DNA of 42,515 nucleotides from Methylibium sp964616015 (GTDB lineage Bacteria > Pseudomonadota > Gammaproteobacteria > Burkholderiales > Burkholderiaceae_C): NCBI GenBank assembly GCA_964616015.1, contig CAZTTC010000007.1:1-42515 (forward strand). The letters run 5' to 3'. Below are positions 25,555 through 36,806 of this stretch, piece after piece (position 1 is the first letter of the stretch; each line of letters begins with the position of its first letter). Under the pieces are notes generated by a model. The model did not search any database. It was given only the letters and a program-made list of their open reading frames with translations, and was not told where the DNA came from. The position numbers were made by a program, and so were the translations under genes.

Positions 25555-25624
25555 GGGGAGCGGGCGGGTCGGGGTGGATGAGAGCGAGCCCCTGACCAGC
25601 ACGTCCCGCTCCCCTCATTTTTTT
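25555..25624 (+). terminator. Branched hairpin with T-run (terminator or small RNA 3' end)
   Basis: GGGGAGCGGG (25555-25564) pairs perfectly with CCCGCTCCCC (25605-25614). Inside the 40-nt loop GTCGGGG can pair with CCCCTGAC. The outer stem is followed closely by seven T residues (25618-25624). It ends the small-ORF transcript before the diguanylate cyclase gene. The two-stem form is larger than a simple terminator. The remaining sequence up to 25764 shows nothing else clear. Confidence 0.6.
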
Positions 25625-25764
25625 CCCATGGAACTTCGCGCGCTGCGGCGTGCTGCATTGCCGCTGCGGCCGATCGGGCCTGCGCACGACCGCGACGCTG
25701 CTGCCTACACTGTGGCCAGCCTGCCCGGCAGCGGCCTACGGCTGCGGTTCAAGTCCGGTCTGCG

Positions 25765-27867
25765 ATGGACGATAGAACGACGATGAGACGCCCCGACCGC
25801 GCCGGCCACGCATTGCGCGCCTGTGCGGCCGCCACGCTGCTGGCCGCGGCGGCCCCGGCCTTTGCGGCGCCCAGCCCGACACCGCCGCCGCCTGCCGTCG
25901 CTGACGCGGCCCTGCCGTCGCCTGCCGAGCTGCGTGCGCTGGCCGAGCGGGCCCGCAGCCGGCCCGACGCCACCGTGTCCAGCCTGCAGGCGCTGCGTGC
26001 CCGCAGCGCCGGCGCCGGCGCGGCGCGACTGGAGCTGCTGACCGTGCTGGGCTTGACGCTCGGTGACCAGAACCGCGCCGCCGCCATGGCCGAGGTCCAG
26101 CGCGAGCTGGAAACGCTGGCCCGCGACCAGGCCAGCGCCGCGGCGCGCGCCGCCGCGCTGGCGGTCGCTGCCAACCTCGAGCGCCAGCAGGGCGAGCTGG
26201 GGCGTGCGGAGGCCGACCTGGGCACGGCGCTCGGGCTCAGTCCGGCGCCGGCGGTGAGCGTCGAGCGCTTTCGCCTGCATCACATGCTGACGCGGGTGCG
26301 CTACGAGCGCGGCGACCTCGACCAGGCGCTGGCCGCGGCGCAGGAGACTGCGCGCATCGCGCGCGCGCTGCAAGGCGAGCCGGATGGCGCCTTGCTGCAG
26401 GCGCGGGCTCTGGACCAATTGGCCTATGTCCTGCAGCGGGCCGGGCAGAACGAGCGCGCGCTCGAGCTCAACGCCCAGGCCTGGCAGTGGGCGGTGCGCG
26501 CCGACGACCCGGCCGAGCAATCGCGCGTGCGCAACACCGAGGGCAACATCCTCAGCAACATCGACTCGCCGGCGCGCAGCCTCGTGTCCTTCAACGCCGC
26601 GCTGGCGCTGGCCCGCGAGGCCGGCTGGAAGGCGCAGGAGGTGCTGGTGCTCAGCAACGTCGCCGACGCCCACCTGCGCGGTGGCGCCTTCGAGGCCGCG
26701 CTCGCTGCCTCGCAGCAGGCGCTGGCCGGTGCGCGCGCGCTGGGCGACAGTGGCGCCGAGTCGCTCGCGCTGACCAACCTGGGCCTGGCCGAAGTCGGCC
26801 TGCGGCGCGTCGATGCCGGCCGCCAGCACATCGACCAGGCCCTGGCGATCGAGCGCCGCAAGGGCGCACGGGCCGAGGAGGCGGCCATCCTGGTCGATGC
26901 CGCCGCGGCCTATGAGCGGGCCGGCGACCTGCGCGCCGCGATCGCGGCCCACCACCAGCTGCGCGGGCTGCAGGACCGCCTGGGCCAGCGCGACCACCAG
27001 CGGGCCGTGCTCGACCTGCAGGAGCGCTACGAGCGCGAGCAGCGCGAGCGCGAGATGGCGGCGCTCAGCCAGCAAGGCGCGATGCAGGACGCCGAGCTGC
27101 GCGGCCACGGCATGCGCCAGCGCGCCTGGGCGCTCGGGACCGCGGCCGGCGTGCTGCTGCTGGCGCTGGGCGCCTTGCTGCTGCGCCAGGACCGGCGCGA
27201 CAACCGCGCCATGGCGCAGGCCAACGAGCAGCTGCGCGTGCAGGGCGGGCAGGACCCGCTGACCGGGCTGTCCAACCGGCGCCATGTCCAGGCCGTGCTG
27301 CGCGAGCGGCCCGCGGCCTTCACCGGCACGCTGCTGATGCTCGATCTCGATCACTTCAAGCGTGTCAACGACAGCATCGGGCACGCCGCGGGCGATGCGG
27401 TGCTCGGCGAGGTTGCACGGCGGCTGCGCGAGGTGCTGCGCGAAGCCGACCTGCTGGCACGCTGGGGCGGAGAGGAATTCCTGATGCTGCTGCCGGCGCT
27501 GCCTGCCGAGCAGGCCGAGCAGCTGGTCGAGCGCCTGCTGGCGGCGATCGGCGGGACGCCCTTCGAGGTCGGCGCGCACCGACGGCCGGTCACGGCCTCG
27601 ATCGGCTTCGCGACCTTCCCGCTGGCGCCGGCCCAGCTGGCGCTGCCGTGGGAGCGCGCCGTCGCGCTGGTCGATGCCGCCTTGTTCCACGCCAAGGCCG
27701 AGGGCCGCAACCGGGCGTGCGGCATCCGGCTGATGCGGGCCGCCGACGAGGCCGCGGTGGCGGCCATCGAGCGTGCGCTGGCCACGGCCTGGCGTCGCGG
27801 CGACCTGGCCCTGGCCGAGGTGATGGGCCCGGCGACACAGGCCGCGCAGGCGGAGTGGGTGGCGTGA
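25765..27867 (+). CDS. Diguanylate cyclase: periplasmic TPR sensor, one membrane helix, GGDEF
   Basis: 700 residues from the ATG at 25765; an ATG at 25783 is equally possible. Order: signal peptide (to about residue 35), a periplasmic TPR-like helical region (about 50-440, e.g. ALDQLAYVLQRAGQNERALE), one membrane helix (about 453-474), and a cytosolic GGDEF domain from DPLTGLSNRRH (497) onward. The active-site loop is WGGEEF (568-572 for GGEEF), so the enzyme should make cyclic di-GMP from two GTP. The inhibitory RxxD site is intact (Arg559, Asp562), so product feedback is expected. The stop overlaps the GTG start of a similar second gene. Confidence 0.95.
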   Translation: MDDRTTMRRPDRAGHALRACAAATLLAAAAPAFAAPSPTPPPPAVADAALPSPAELRALAERARSRPDATVSSLQALRARSAGAGAARLELLTVLGLTLGDQNRAAAMAEVQRELETLARDQASAAARAAALAVAANLERQQGELGRAEADLGTALGLSPAPAVSVERFRLHHMLTRVRYERGDLDQALAAAQETARIARALQGEPDGALLQARALDQLAYVLQRAGQNERALELNAQAWQWAVRADDPAEQSRVRNTEGNILSNIDSPARSLVSFNAALALAREAGWKAQEVLVLSNVADAHLRGGAFEAALAASQQALAGARALGDSGAESLALTNLGLAEVGLRRVDAGRQHIDQALAIERRKGARAEEAAILVDAAAAYERAGDLRAAIAAHHQLRGLQDRLGQRDHQRAVLDLQERYEREQREREMAALSQQGAMQDAELRGHGMRQRAWALGTAAGVLLLALGALLLRQDRRDNRAMAQANEQLRVQGGQDPLTGLSNRRHVQAVLRERPAAFTGTLLMLDLDHFKRVNDSIGHAAGDAVLGEVARRLREVLREADLLARWGGEEFLMLLPALPAEQAEQLVERLLAAIGGTPFEVGAHRRPVTASIGFATFPLAPAQLALPWERAVALVDAALFHAKAEGRNRACGIRLMRAADEAAVAAIERALATAWRRGDLALAEVMGPATQAAQAEWVA

Positions 27868-29900
27868 AGCCGTCGTGGCATCGCTGGGGCGCCGCGTGGC
27901 TGCTGGCGGTGGCGTTCGGCACGGCTGCCGCGGCGACGCCTTCGACCCCGTCGGCGCCGCTGCCGGGCAGCGAGACGCTCGCGGCCCTGGACACCGCACA
28001 GCGTGCCATCGCCAGCGACCCGGAGCTCGCCACGCAGCGTCTGCGCCTGCTGACCGTATCCGGCTCGCCGGCGCAACGCGCGCTGGCGCACTGGCTGCTG
28101 GACGGCGTGCACGAATCGCGGCACGACGCCGCCGCGGCGCGCGCCGCGGCCGAGTGGCTGTCCCGGGAGACCGAGCCGCTGCTGCGCAGCGTCGGAGCGC
28201 TGGTGCGCGCGCGCCTGGCGCGTGACGCGGGCCAGCTCGACGTCGCCGGCCGCGAGGCGCGCCAGGCGATGAGCGGCATCGAGCAGGCCTACGCAGACGC
28301 CCGGCCCGGCGTGCTCGACGATGCGCTGCGCGCCGAGGCCTTCCGCGTGCTCGGCAGCGTCACCGGGGCGACCGGCCAGCTCGAGGACGGCATGCGGCAG
28401 CTGCGCACCGCCCGCCACCTGGCGCGCGCGCTGCACGACGTGCCGCGCGAGGCCCTGGCCCTCGACGACGAGGCCCAGCTGTTGGCGGGCTACGGCTACG
28501 TCGAGCGCGCGCAGGCGGCGCAGGGCGAGGCGTGGCGGCTGCTGCTGTCCGCGGCACCGCCCGAGCCGGCCCTGCAGGCGCGCCTGCTGATCGGCCAGCT
28601 GCGGCTGGCCCTGCAACGCGGCCAGCACGAGCTGGGCAAGCTGCTGGCGCAGCGCGCGCTCGCCAAGGCCGACGAGGCCGATGCGCCGCGGCTGCGCGGC
28701 ACCGCCCTGGCGCTGGGTGCGCAGGCGCTGCGCCTGGCCGCCGAGCCGACCCCGGCCAGGCGCTCGGCCGAAGCGGCGCTGGCGGCCCTGGCCGAGCTGC
28801 CGGCGGATGCGCCCCAGCGTCGCAACGCGCAGGCCCAGCTCGGCCTGGCGCGCATCGCGCTCGGCCAGACGGTGGCGGGCCGCCAGGATGTCGAGGAGGC
28901 GCTGCGCCACGGGCCGACCGATCCCCTGGCCGAGGCGCTGCTGCGCCAGCTCGACGAGGCGCTGGCGGCGGCCGGCGACGCGCGCGGCGCGCTCGAGGTC
29001 TTCCACCGCGAGCGGGCGCTGCACGATGCACGGCTGGCGCGCGAACGCGCGGTCGTCTTGGGCGAGCTGCAGGCCCGCCACGACAGCGCGCGGCAGCAGC
29101 GCAGCTTCGAGGCGCTCAACCGCGGCAACGCGCTCAAGGCCGCCGAACTCGAGCAACGCGCGCTTCAGCAGCGCGCGCTGTGGCTGGCGGCGCTGGTGGT
29201 GGCGCTGGCGCTCGCCGTGCTGATGCTCCTATACCGGCGCGTGCGCCGCACCCGCGCTCAGCTCGCGGCGCGCCAGTCCCAGCTGCGCGAGCTGAGCGAG
29301 CGCGACCCGCTGACGCGCCTGGCCAACCGGCGCCACTTCCAGACCGCGATGAAGGCGCGCGGCCTCGACCGCGCGTTCGAGGGCGCGCTGCTGCTGCTCG
29401 ACATCGACCACTTCAAGCGCATCAACGACGCCCACGGCCACGCCGCCGGCGACGCGGTGCTGGCCGAGGTGGCGCGTCGCATCGAGCGCACCGCGCGCAG
29501 CGACGACCTGATCGTGCGCTGGGGCGGCGAGGAGTTCCTGATCGTCTCGCTCAAGCTGCCGCCGGCGCGCTTGCCTGCGCTGGCGCTGCGGCTGCTGCGC
29601 GCCGTCGGTGGCGAGCCGGTCGAGACGCCGGCCGGGCCGCTGACCGTGACGGCCTCGATCGGCCATGCGCGCTTCCCGCTGCCCGGCTGCCTGCCGATCG
29701 GCTGGGAGCGGGCGCTGCACCTGGTCGACGGCGCGCTCTACCTGGCCAAGCGCCAGGGCCGCCATCGCGCCATCGGCATCGAGCGTGTGCGGGCGGTCGA
29801 CGACGCGGCCCTGCGTGCGATCGAGCAGGACCTCGAGGCGGCGGTGCAGGATGGCCTCGCCGAGCTGCTGCGGCTCGAGGGCGCGCCGCGCACCGCCGAC

Positions 29901-32393
<2,493 letters not shown>

Positions 32394-32480
32394 GGCGTCA
32401 GGCGGCAGCGGCAGCGGCTGGTGCCGATGCTAAGCCAGCGCCCGCCGGGTGGCCTCCCGCCGCCCGGGGGCGGGCCGCGC

Positions 32481-33452
32481 TCAGGTCGGCCTGGCCAGCC
32501 CGAGGCGCTCGACCACGGCCTTCTCGCGCGTCGAGGTCTCGGCCGCGAACCGGGCGTAGGCGGCCGGGCTCATGTACATCAGCGCCTGGTCGTACTTGGC
32601 CAGCGCCTCGACGTGGTTGGGCATCTCCATCGCCTGCTTGAAGGCGTCGTGGATGCGCTGCACCAGCGCCGGGTCCATGCCCTTGGGGCCGCCCAGGCCG
32701 TAGGGCGAGGCCTGCACGATGCCCAGGCCCAGGTCCTTGAGCGTCGGCACGTCGGGGAACTTGGCCAGGCGCTGCTCGCCCCAGGTGTTGAGCACCCGCA
32801 GCTTGCCGGCCGCGACGTGCGGCGCGAAGCCGGTCGAGTCGGCCGCGGCCATGATCTGCCCGCCGAGGATGGACTGCATCAGGTCGGCGCTGCCCTTGTA
32901 CGGGATGTGGTTCAGCGTGATGCCGAGCTTGAGCGCGATCTCCTCCATCGTCAGGTGCGGGCTGGTCAGGATGCCGGTCGAGCCGTAGCTCAACTGGCCC
33001 GGGTTGGCCTTCGCGTAGGCGACGAAGTCGGCCCAGGTCTTGATCGGTGACTCGGCCGGCACGACCACGCCGAAGGCATAGCCGGTGATGCCGATGATGT
33101 AGCTCAGGTCCTTGAGCGGATCCCAGGCGATCTTCTGCGTGTAGGGCAGGCGGAACACGCCGAGCGGGATCTGCGCGACCGTGTAGCCGTCGGGCTTGCT
33201 CTGCTGCAGTTGCTGGGCCGGCAGCGTGCCGCCGGCGCCGGGCTTGTTCTCGACGATCACCGTCTGGCCGAGCAGCTTGCCGGCGTTCTCGGCCAGCACG
33301 CGCATCGTGATGTCGGTCGGTCCGCCGGCCGGGAAGGCGACCAGCAGCTTGATCGCTTGCGCGGGCCAGGCCGTCTGCGCGCGCAGCGCCGGCAGCGCGA
33401 CGAGCGCAGCGCTGCCGGCCAGGGTCTTGAGCAGGGTGCGGCGTTGCGTCAT
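32481..33452 (-). CDS. Bug family (TctC-type) tripartite tricarboxylate transporter binding protein
   Basis: 323 residues from the ATG at 33452, preceded by GGAG. The start MTQRRTLLKTLAGSAALVAL is a Tat/Sec signal ending near ALRAQ. The Bug signatures are IKLLVAFPAGGPTDITMRVL, ENKPGAGGTLPAQQL, YGSTGILTSPHL and HIPYKGSADLMQSILGGQIM. The protein binds a carboxylated solute in the periplasm. No TctA or TctB membrane partner is adjacent, which is usual for the expanded Bug family of Burkholderiales. It is divergent from a second Bug gene, with 139 bp between starts. Confidence 0.95.
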   Translation of the reverse strand: MTQRRTLLKTLAGSAALVALPALRAQTAWPAQAIKLLVAFPAGGPTDITMRVLAENAGKLLGQTVIVENKPGAGGTLPAQQLQQSKPDGYTVAQIPLGVFRLPYTQKIAWDPLKDLSYIIGITGYAFGVVVPAESPIKTWADFVAYAKANPGQLSYGSTGILTSPHLTMEEIALKLGITLNHIPYKGSADLMQSILGGQIMAAADSTGFAPHVAAGKLRVLNTWGEQRLAKFPDVPTLKDLGLGIVQASPYGLGGPKGMDPALVQRIHDAFKQAMEMPNHVEALAKYDQALMYMSPAAYARFAAETSTREKAVVERLGLARPT

Positions 33453-33591
33453 GGCGGTCTCCGTCGGGTGGCGAAGCGGCGAGCTTGGCACCCGGCCCGC
33501 GCGCCCGCATCGGGATTTCGCCGAACGTCGCGATGCCGTCGTGCGGCACACTGATCCTCGCCCCGCCACGCCCTGTCGCCGAGGAGACATC

Positions 33592-34572
33592 ATGACCGTC
33601 CAGCGCCGCTCCGTCCTCGCCCTGCTCGCCGCTGCGCCGGCAGGCCTGCATGCACAGGCAGCGTGGCCGACCCGGCCGGTGCGCATCGTCGTGCCCTTCG
33701 CCGCCGGCGGCACCACCGACATCCTGGCGCGCGCGCTCGCGCCCGAGCTGCAGAAAGTCTTCGGCCAGGCCTTCGTGGTCGACAACAAGCCGGGCGCCGG
33801 CGGCAATCTCGGCGCGGCCGAGGTCGCGCGCGCCAACGACGGCCACACGCTGCTGATGGGCACCGTCGGCACGCACGGCATCAACGCCTCGCTGTACCCC
33901 AAGTTGCCCTACGACCCGGTCAAGGACTTCGTGCCGGTGACGCTGGTCGCGGCCGTGCCCAATGTGCTGGTGATGAATCCGGCCAAGGCCGACGCGCTGG
34001 GCATCAAGGGCGTGCCCGATCTCATCCGCTACGCCAGGGCCAACCCCGGCAAGCTCAACATGGCCTCCAGCGGCAACGGCACCTCGATCCACCTGAGCGG
34101 CGAGCTCTTCAAGAGCATGACCGGCAGCTTCATGGTCCATTTCCCTTACCGCGGCTCGGGCCCGGCGCTGCTGGACCTGATCGGCGGCACGATGGACCTG
34201 ATGTTCGACAACCTGCCCTCGGCCATGCCGCAGATCCGCGCCGGCAAGCTCAAGGCCCTGGCCGTCACCAGCGCCGAGCGCTCGCAGGCGCTGCCGGACC
34301 TGCCGACCCTCGCCGAGGCCGGCCCGGTGAAGGGCTACGAGGCCAGTTCGTGGTTCGGCCTGCTGGCGCCGGCCGGCACGCCGGGGGACATCGTCGCGCG
34401 ACTGCAGCAGGAGACCGCCAAGGCCCTGGGCGCGCCGGCGCTGAAGGAGCGGCTGCTGTCGCAAGGCGCGATCCCGAGCGGCATGACCAGCGCCGAGTTC
34501 GCGAAGCTGATCGACAGCGAGACGAAGAAGTGGGCACAGGTCGTGAAGGTGTCGGGCGCCAAGGTCGACTGA
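33592..34572 (+). CDS. Bug family (TctC-type) binding protein, second copy
   Basis: 326 residues from the ATG at 33592, preceded by GAGGAG. Signal MTVQRRSVLALLAAAPAGLH, cleaved near LHAQA. Bug signatures: VRIVVPFAAGGTTDILARAL, DNKPGAGGNLGAAEV, SSGNGTSIHLSGELF, HFPYRGSGPALLDLIGGTMD and a C-terminal KWAQVVKVSGAKVD. Ligand unknown; a carboxylate is typical. It is diverged from the neighbouring copy and the two are transcribed apart from a common 139-bp spacer, so they may share control. No membrane partner nearby. Confidence 0.95.
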   Translation: MTVQRRSVLALLAAAPAGLHAQAAWPTRPVRIVVPFAAGGTTDILARALAPELQKVFGQAFVVDNKPGAGGNLGAAEVARANDGHTLLMGTVGTHGINASLYPKLPYDPVKDFVPVTLVAAVPNVLVMNPAKADALGIKGVPDLIRYARANPGKLNMASSGNGTSIHLSGELFKSMTGSFMVHFPYRGSGPALLDLIGGTMDLMFDNLPSAMPQIRAGKLKALAVTSAERSQALPDLPTLAEAGPVKGYEASSWFGLLAPAGTPGDIVARLQQETAKALGAPALKERLLSQGAIPSGMTSAEFAKLIDSETKKWAQVVKVSGAKVD

Positions 34573-34628
34573 GCAAGGGCGCGTGCGATCGCCGCGGCGG
34601 AGCGCGGCATCTTTGGCCGCAATCGCGT

Positions 34629-34678
34629 GCCGGCCGGGGACGACGGGCGACCGGCTCCGTCCATGTCCCCCGGCCGGC
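34629..34678. terminator. GC-rich inverted repeat between convergent genes
   Basis: GCCGGCCGGGG (34629-34639) pairs with CCCCGGCCGGC (34668-34678) around a 28-nt loop. It lies between the stops of the Bug gene and the minus-strand reductase gene. A terminator for both is possible but no T-run is present. Confidence 0.4.
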
Positions 34679-34718
34679 TTCGCTGCCCGCGCCAGGCCCG
34701 GCCAGAGGAATCGGTCGC

Positions 34719-35810
34719 CTACGCGGCGTCCAGCGCGGGGTAGTCGATGTAGCCCTCGGCCCCGCCGCCGTACAGGGTCTTGCGGTCCACGGCTTGCAGC
34801 GCTGCGTTGCTTTGCAGCCGTTCGACCAGGTCCGGGTTGCTGATGTAGGGTCGGCCGAAGGCCACGACGTCCGCCGCGCCCGAGGCCACGGCGTCGAGCG
34901 CCATCTGGCGGTCGTAGCCGTTGTTGACCATCCACGGCGCCTTCGCGCGCTCGCGCAGCGCCTGGTAGTCGAAGGGCGCGCCATTCGCCAACACGTCGCG
35001 CGGCCCACCGGTCGCGCCCTCGATCACGTGCAGGAAGGCGAGCTTCAGCGGCGCCAGGCGCTCGGCGACATGATTGAACAGCGGCTGCGGGTCCGAGTCG
35101 CTGGCGTCGTTGGCCGGCGTCACCGGCGACAGGCGCAGTCCGGTGCGACCGGCGCCGATCTCGTCCGTGATGGCCTGCATCACCTCGATCAGCAGGCGCG
35201 CGCGGTTCTCGATCGAGCCGCCATAGGCGTCGGTGCGCCGGTTCATGCCGTCGCGCAGGAACTGGTCGAGCAGGTAGCCGTTGGCGCCGTGGACCTCGAC
35301 ACCGTCGAAGCCGGCCTCGATGGCGTGGCGCGCGGCGACGCGGTACTGCTCGACGATCCCCGGCAGTTCCTCGAGAGCCAGTGCACGCGGCGCCGAGACC
35401 TCCTCGAAGCCCTTCGCGGTGAAGGTCTTGGTGTGGGCCCGCAGCGCCGACGGGGCCACGGGCAGCTCGCCCTCGGGCAGCAGCGAGACGTGCGAAATCC
35501 GGCCGACGTGCCACAGCTGCACCACGATCTTGCCGCCGCGCTCGTGCACCGCGCGGGTCACGGCCTGCCAGCCTTCGATCTGTTCGCGGCTGTAGATCCC
35601 CGGGGTGTCGAGGTAGCCCTGGCCCAGCGGCGAGATCTGCGTCGCTTCGGTGACGATCAGCCCGGCCTTGGCACGCTGCGCGTAGTAGGTGACCGCCAGC
35701 GGCGAGGGCACGCGACCCGGGGCGGCCCGGTTGCGCGTCAGCGGTGCCATCACCACGCGGTTGGCCAGGGCGATGTCGCCGAGGCGGATGGGGTCGAAGA
35801 GGCCGGGCAT
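34719..35810 (-). CDS. Old Yellow Enzyme-type alkene/N-ethylmaleimide reductase
   Basis: 363 residues from the ATG at 35810 (MPGLFDPIRLGDIALANRVV), preceded by AAGGAA; a GTG at 35825 is an alternative. The FMN-dependent TIM barrel motifs are MAPLTRNRA (21-29), QLWHVGRISH, the substrate-binding pair in EVHGANGYL (His174, Asn177), DAYGGSIENRARL, and GRPYISNPDLVERL near the C-terminus. Such enzymes reduce activated C=C bonds of enones, maleimides or nitro compounds with NADPH, and are often electrophile-induced. It is divergent from an HDOD gene with about 100 bp between starts. Confidence 0.95.
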   Translation of the reverse strand: MPGLFDPIRLGDIALANRVVMAPLTRNRAAPGRVPSPLAVTYYAQRAKAGLIVTEATQISPLGQGYLDTPGIYSREQIEGWQAVTRAVHERGGKIVVQLWHVGRISHVSLLPEGELPVAPSALRAHTKTFTAKGFEEVSAPRALALEELPGIVEQYRVAARHAIEAGFDGVEVHGANGYLLDQFLRDGMNRRTDAYGGSIENRARLLIEVMQAITDEIGAGRTGLRLSPVTPANDASDSDPQPLFNHVAERLAPLKLAFLHVIEGATGGPRDVLANGAPFDYQALRERAKAPWMVNNGYDRQMALDAVASGAADVVAFGRPYISNPDLVERLQSNAALQAVDRKTLYGGGAEGYIDYPALDAA

Positions 35811-35870
35811 GCGGGATTCCTTCACGGAAGAGTTCCGGTCACTCTAAAAGCAAGGCCAAAGGCGCGCTGC

Positions 35871-35897
35871 AGCAAGCTCTCTCGTTGCGTGCTTGCT
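35871..35897. promoter_or_regulatory. Weak inverted repeat in divergent spacer
   Basis: AGCAAG (35871-35876) and CTTGCT (35892-35897) with a 15-bp gap lie between the reductase and HDOD starts. A regulator of the reductase could bind here. No regulator gene is adjacent. Confidence 0.25.
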
Positions 35898-35910
35898 TCT
35901 AGCATGCGGC

Positions 35911-36777
35911 ATGGCCATCGATCCCGCCCTGCGCAACCTCGACATCGACCTGCCGGCCTGCCCGCAGGTCCTGGTGAAGCTCTCGCTGCTGATGCACGAC
36001 GAGGATGCCAACCTGCAATCCATCGCGTCGCTGATCGAGACCGACATGGCGCTGGCTTCGGCGGTCGTGCGCACGGTCAACTCGGCGCTGTTCGGCCTGC
36101 TGCGGCGCGTCGAGTCGGTGCCCGAGGCGGCGCGCTACCTCGGCACGCGCGAGGTGTCGGCGCTGACCTTCGAGATCGGCCTGCGCGGCGCCTTCCCGCC
36201 GAGCCCGCTGCTCACCGCCCTGTGGGCCCGCGCCGGCAAGCGCGGTCTCGCGATGGGCCGTGCGGCCCAGGCGCTCGACGTCGATCCCTGGCTGGCCCAC
36301 ACCGCCGGCCTGTTCGCCGAGAGCGGCCAGGCCGCGCTGGCGGCCCACGACGGCCCGACCTACGAGGCCCTGGTCGCGCTGGCCCCCGATGCGCTGGCCC
36401 AGTTGCAGGCCGAGGCCGCGGCCTACGGCGCCACGCATGCCGCACTGGGTGCGGCGCTGTGCCAGGCCTGGGGCCTGTCCGGCGATGTCGCCGCCAGCGT
36501 GCGGCTGCGTCCGGCGGTGCTGCGCAGCCTGGCGGTGGTCGACACCGGCCACGGCGCCGACCGCGATGCCGGCGAAGAGATGTCCGCGCCGTGGCTGACC
36601 GAGCCGCTGTCGGTGCAGCGCCTGCTGGTGCTGGCCGCGGTGGTCGACGCCGCGCTCGACGGCAGCGCCGACGCGGCCCTGGCGCGCCTGTGTGCGGCCC
36701 TCGGCGCGAGCGCCGGGCTGGACGCCGCGCTGCTGCACGAGGCCGTCGCCGCCAGCGTGTCGCGCCTGGGCGAGTAA
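35911..36777 (+). CDS. HDOD domain protein
   Basis: 288 residues from the ATG at 35911 (MAIDPALRNLDIDLPACPQV). The HDOD core is in the first 200 residues: LPACPQVLVKLSLLMHDEDA, SIASLIETDMALASAVVRTV, NSALFGLLRRVESVPEAARY and LGTREVSALTFEIGL. HDOD proteins are catalytically inactive relatives of HD phosphohydrolases and act in signalling, often with c-di-GMP or two-component systems. No additional GGDEF, EAL or receiver domain is attached. A -10-like TAGCAT at 35900-35905 would start transcription very near the ATG. Confidence 0.9.
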   Translation: MAIDPALRNLDIDLPACPQVLVKLSLLMHDEDANLQSIASLIETDMALASAVVRTVNSALFGLLRRVESVPEAARYLGTREVSALTFEIGLRGAFPPSPLLTALWARAGKRGLAMGRAAQALDVDPWLAHTAGLFAESGQAALAAHDGPTYEALVALAPDALAQLQAEAAAYGATHAALGAALCQAWGLSGDVAASVRLRPAVLRSLAVVDTGHGADRDAGEEMSAPWLTEPLSVQRLLVLAAVVDAALDGSADAALARLCAALGASAGLDAALLHEAVAASVSRLGE

Positions 36778-36781
36778 GCCT

Positions 36782-36802
36782 CGTCGGCGCCTGGCGCCGA
36801 CG
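36782..36802. terminator. Hairpin between convergent HDOD and OPT genes
   Basis: CGTCGGCGC-CTG-GCGCCGACG is a perfect 9-bp stem with a 3-nt loop filling most of the 29-bp space between the two stops (36777 and 36807). A bidirectional terminator is likely despite the missing T-run. Confidence 0.5.
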
Positions 36803-36806
36803 GCGC

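Noticed and set aside
25574..25786. A 70-codon ORF before the first cyclase gene
   Set aside because: It begins inside the terminator loop, has no ribosome site and overlaps the cyclase start; coding is unlikely.
32398..35514. A minus-strand open frame of about 1040 codons
   Set aside because: It runs out of frame through the reductase and through both Bug genes, whose signatures are in other frames.
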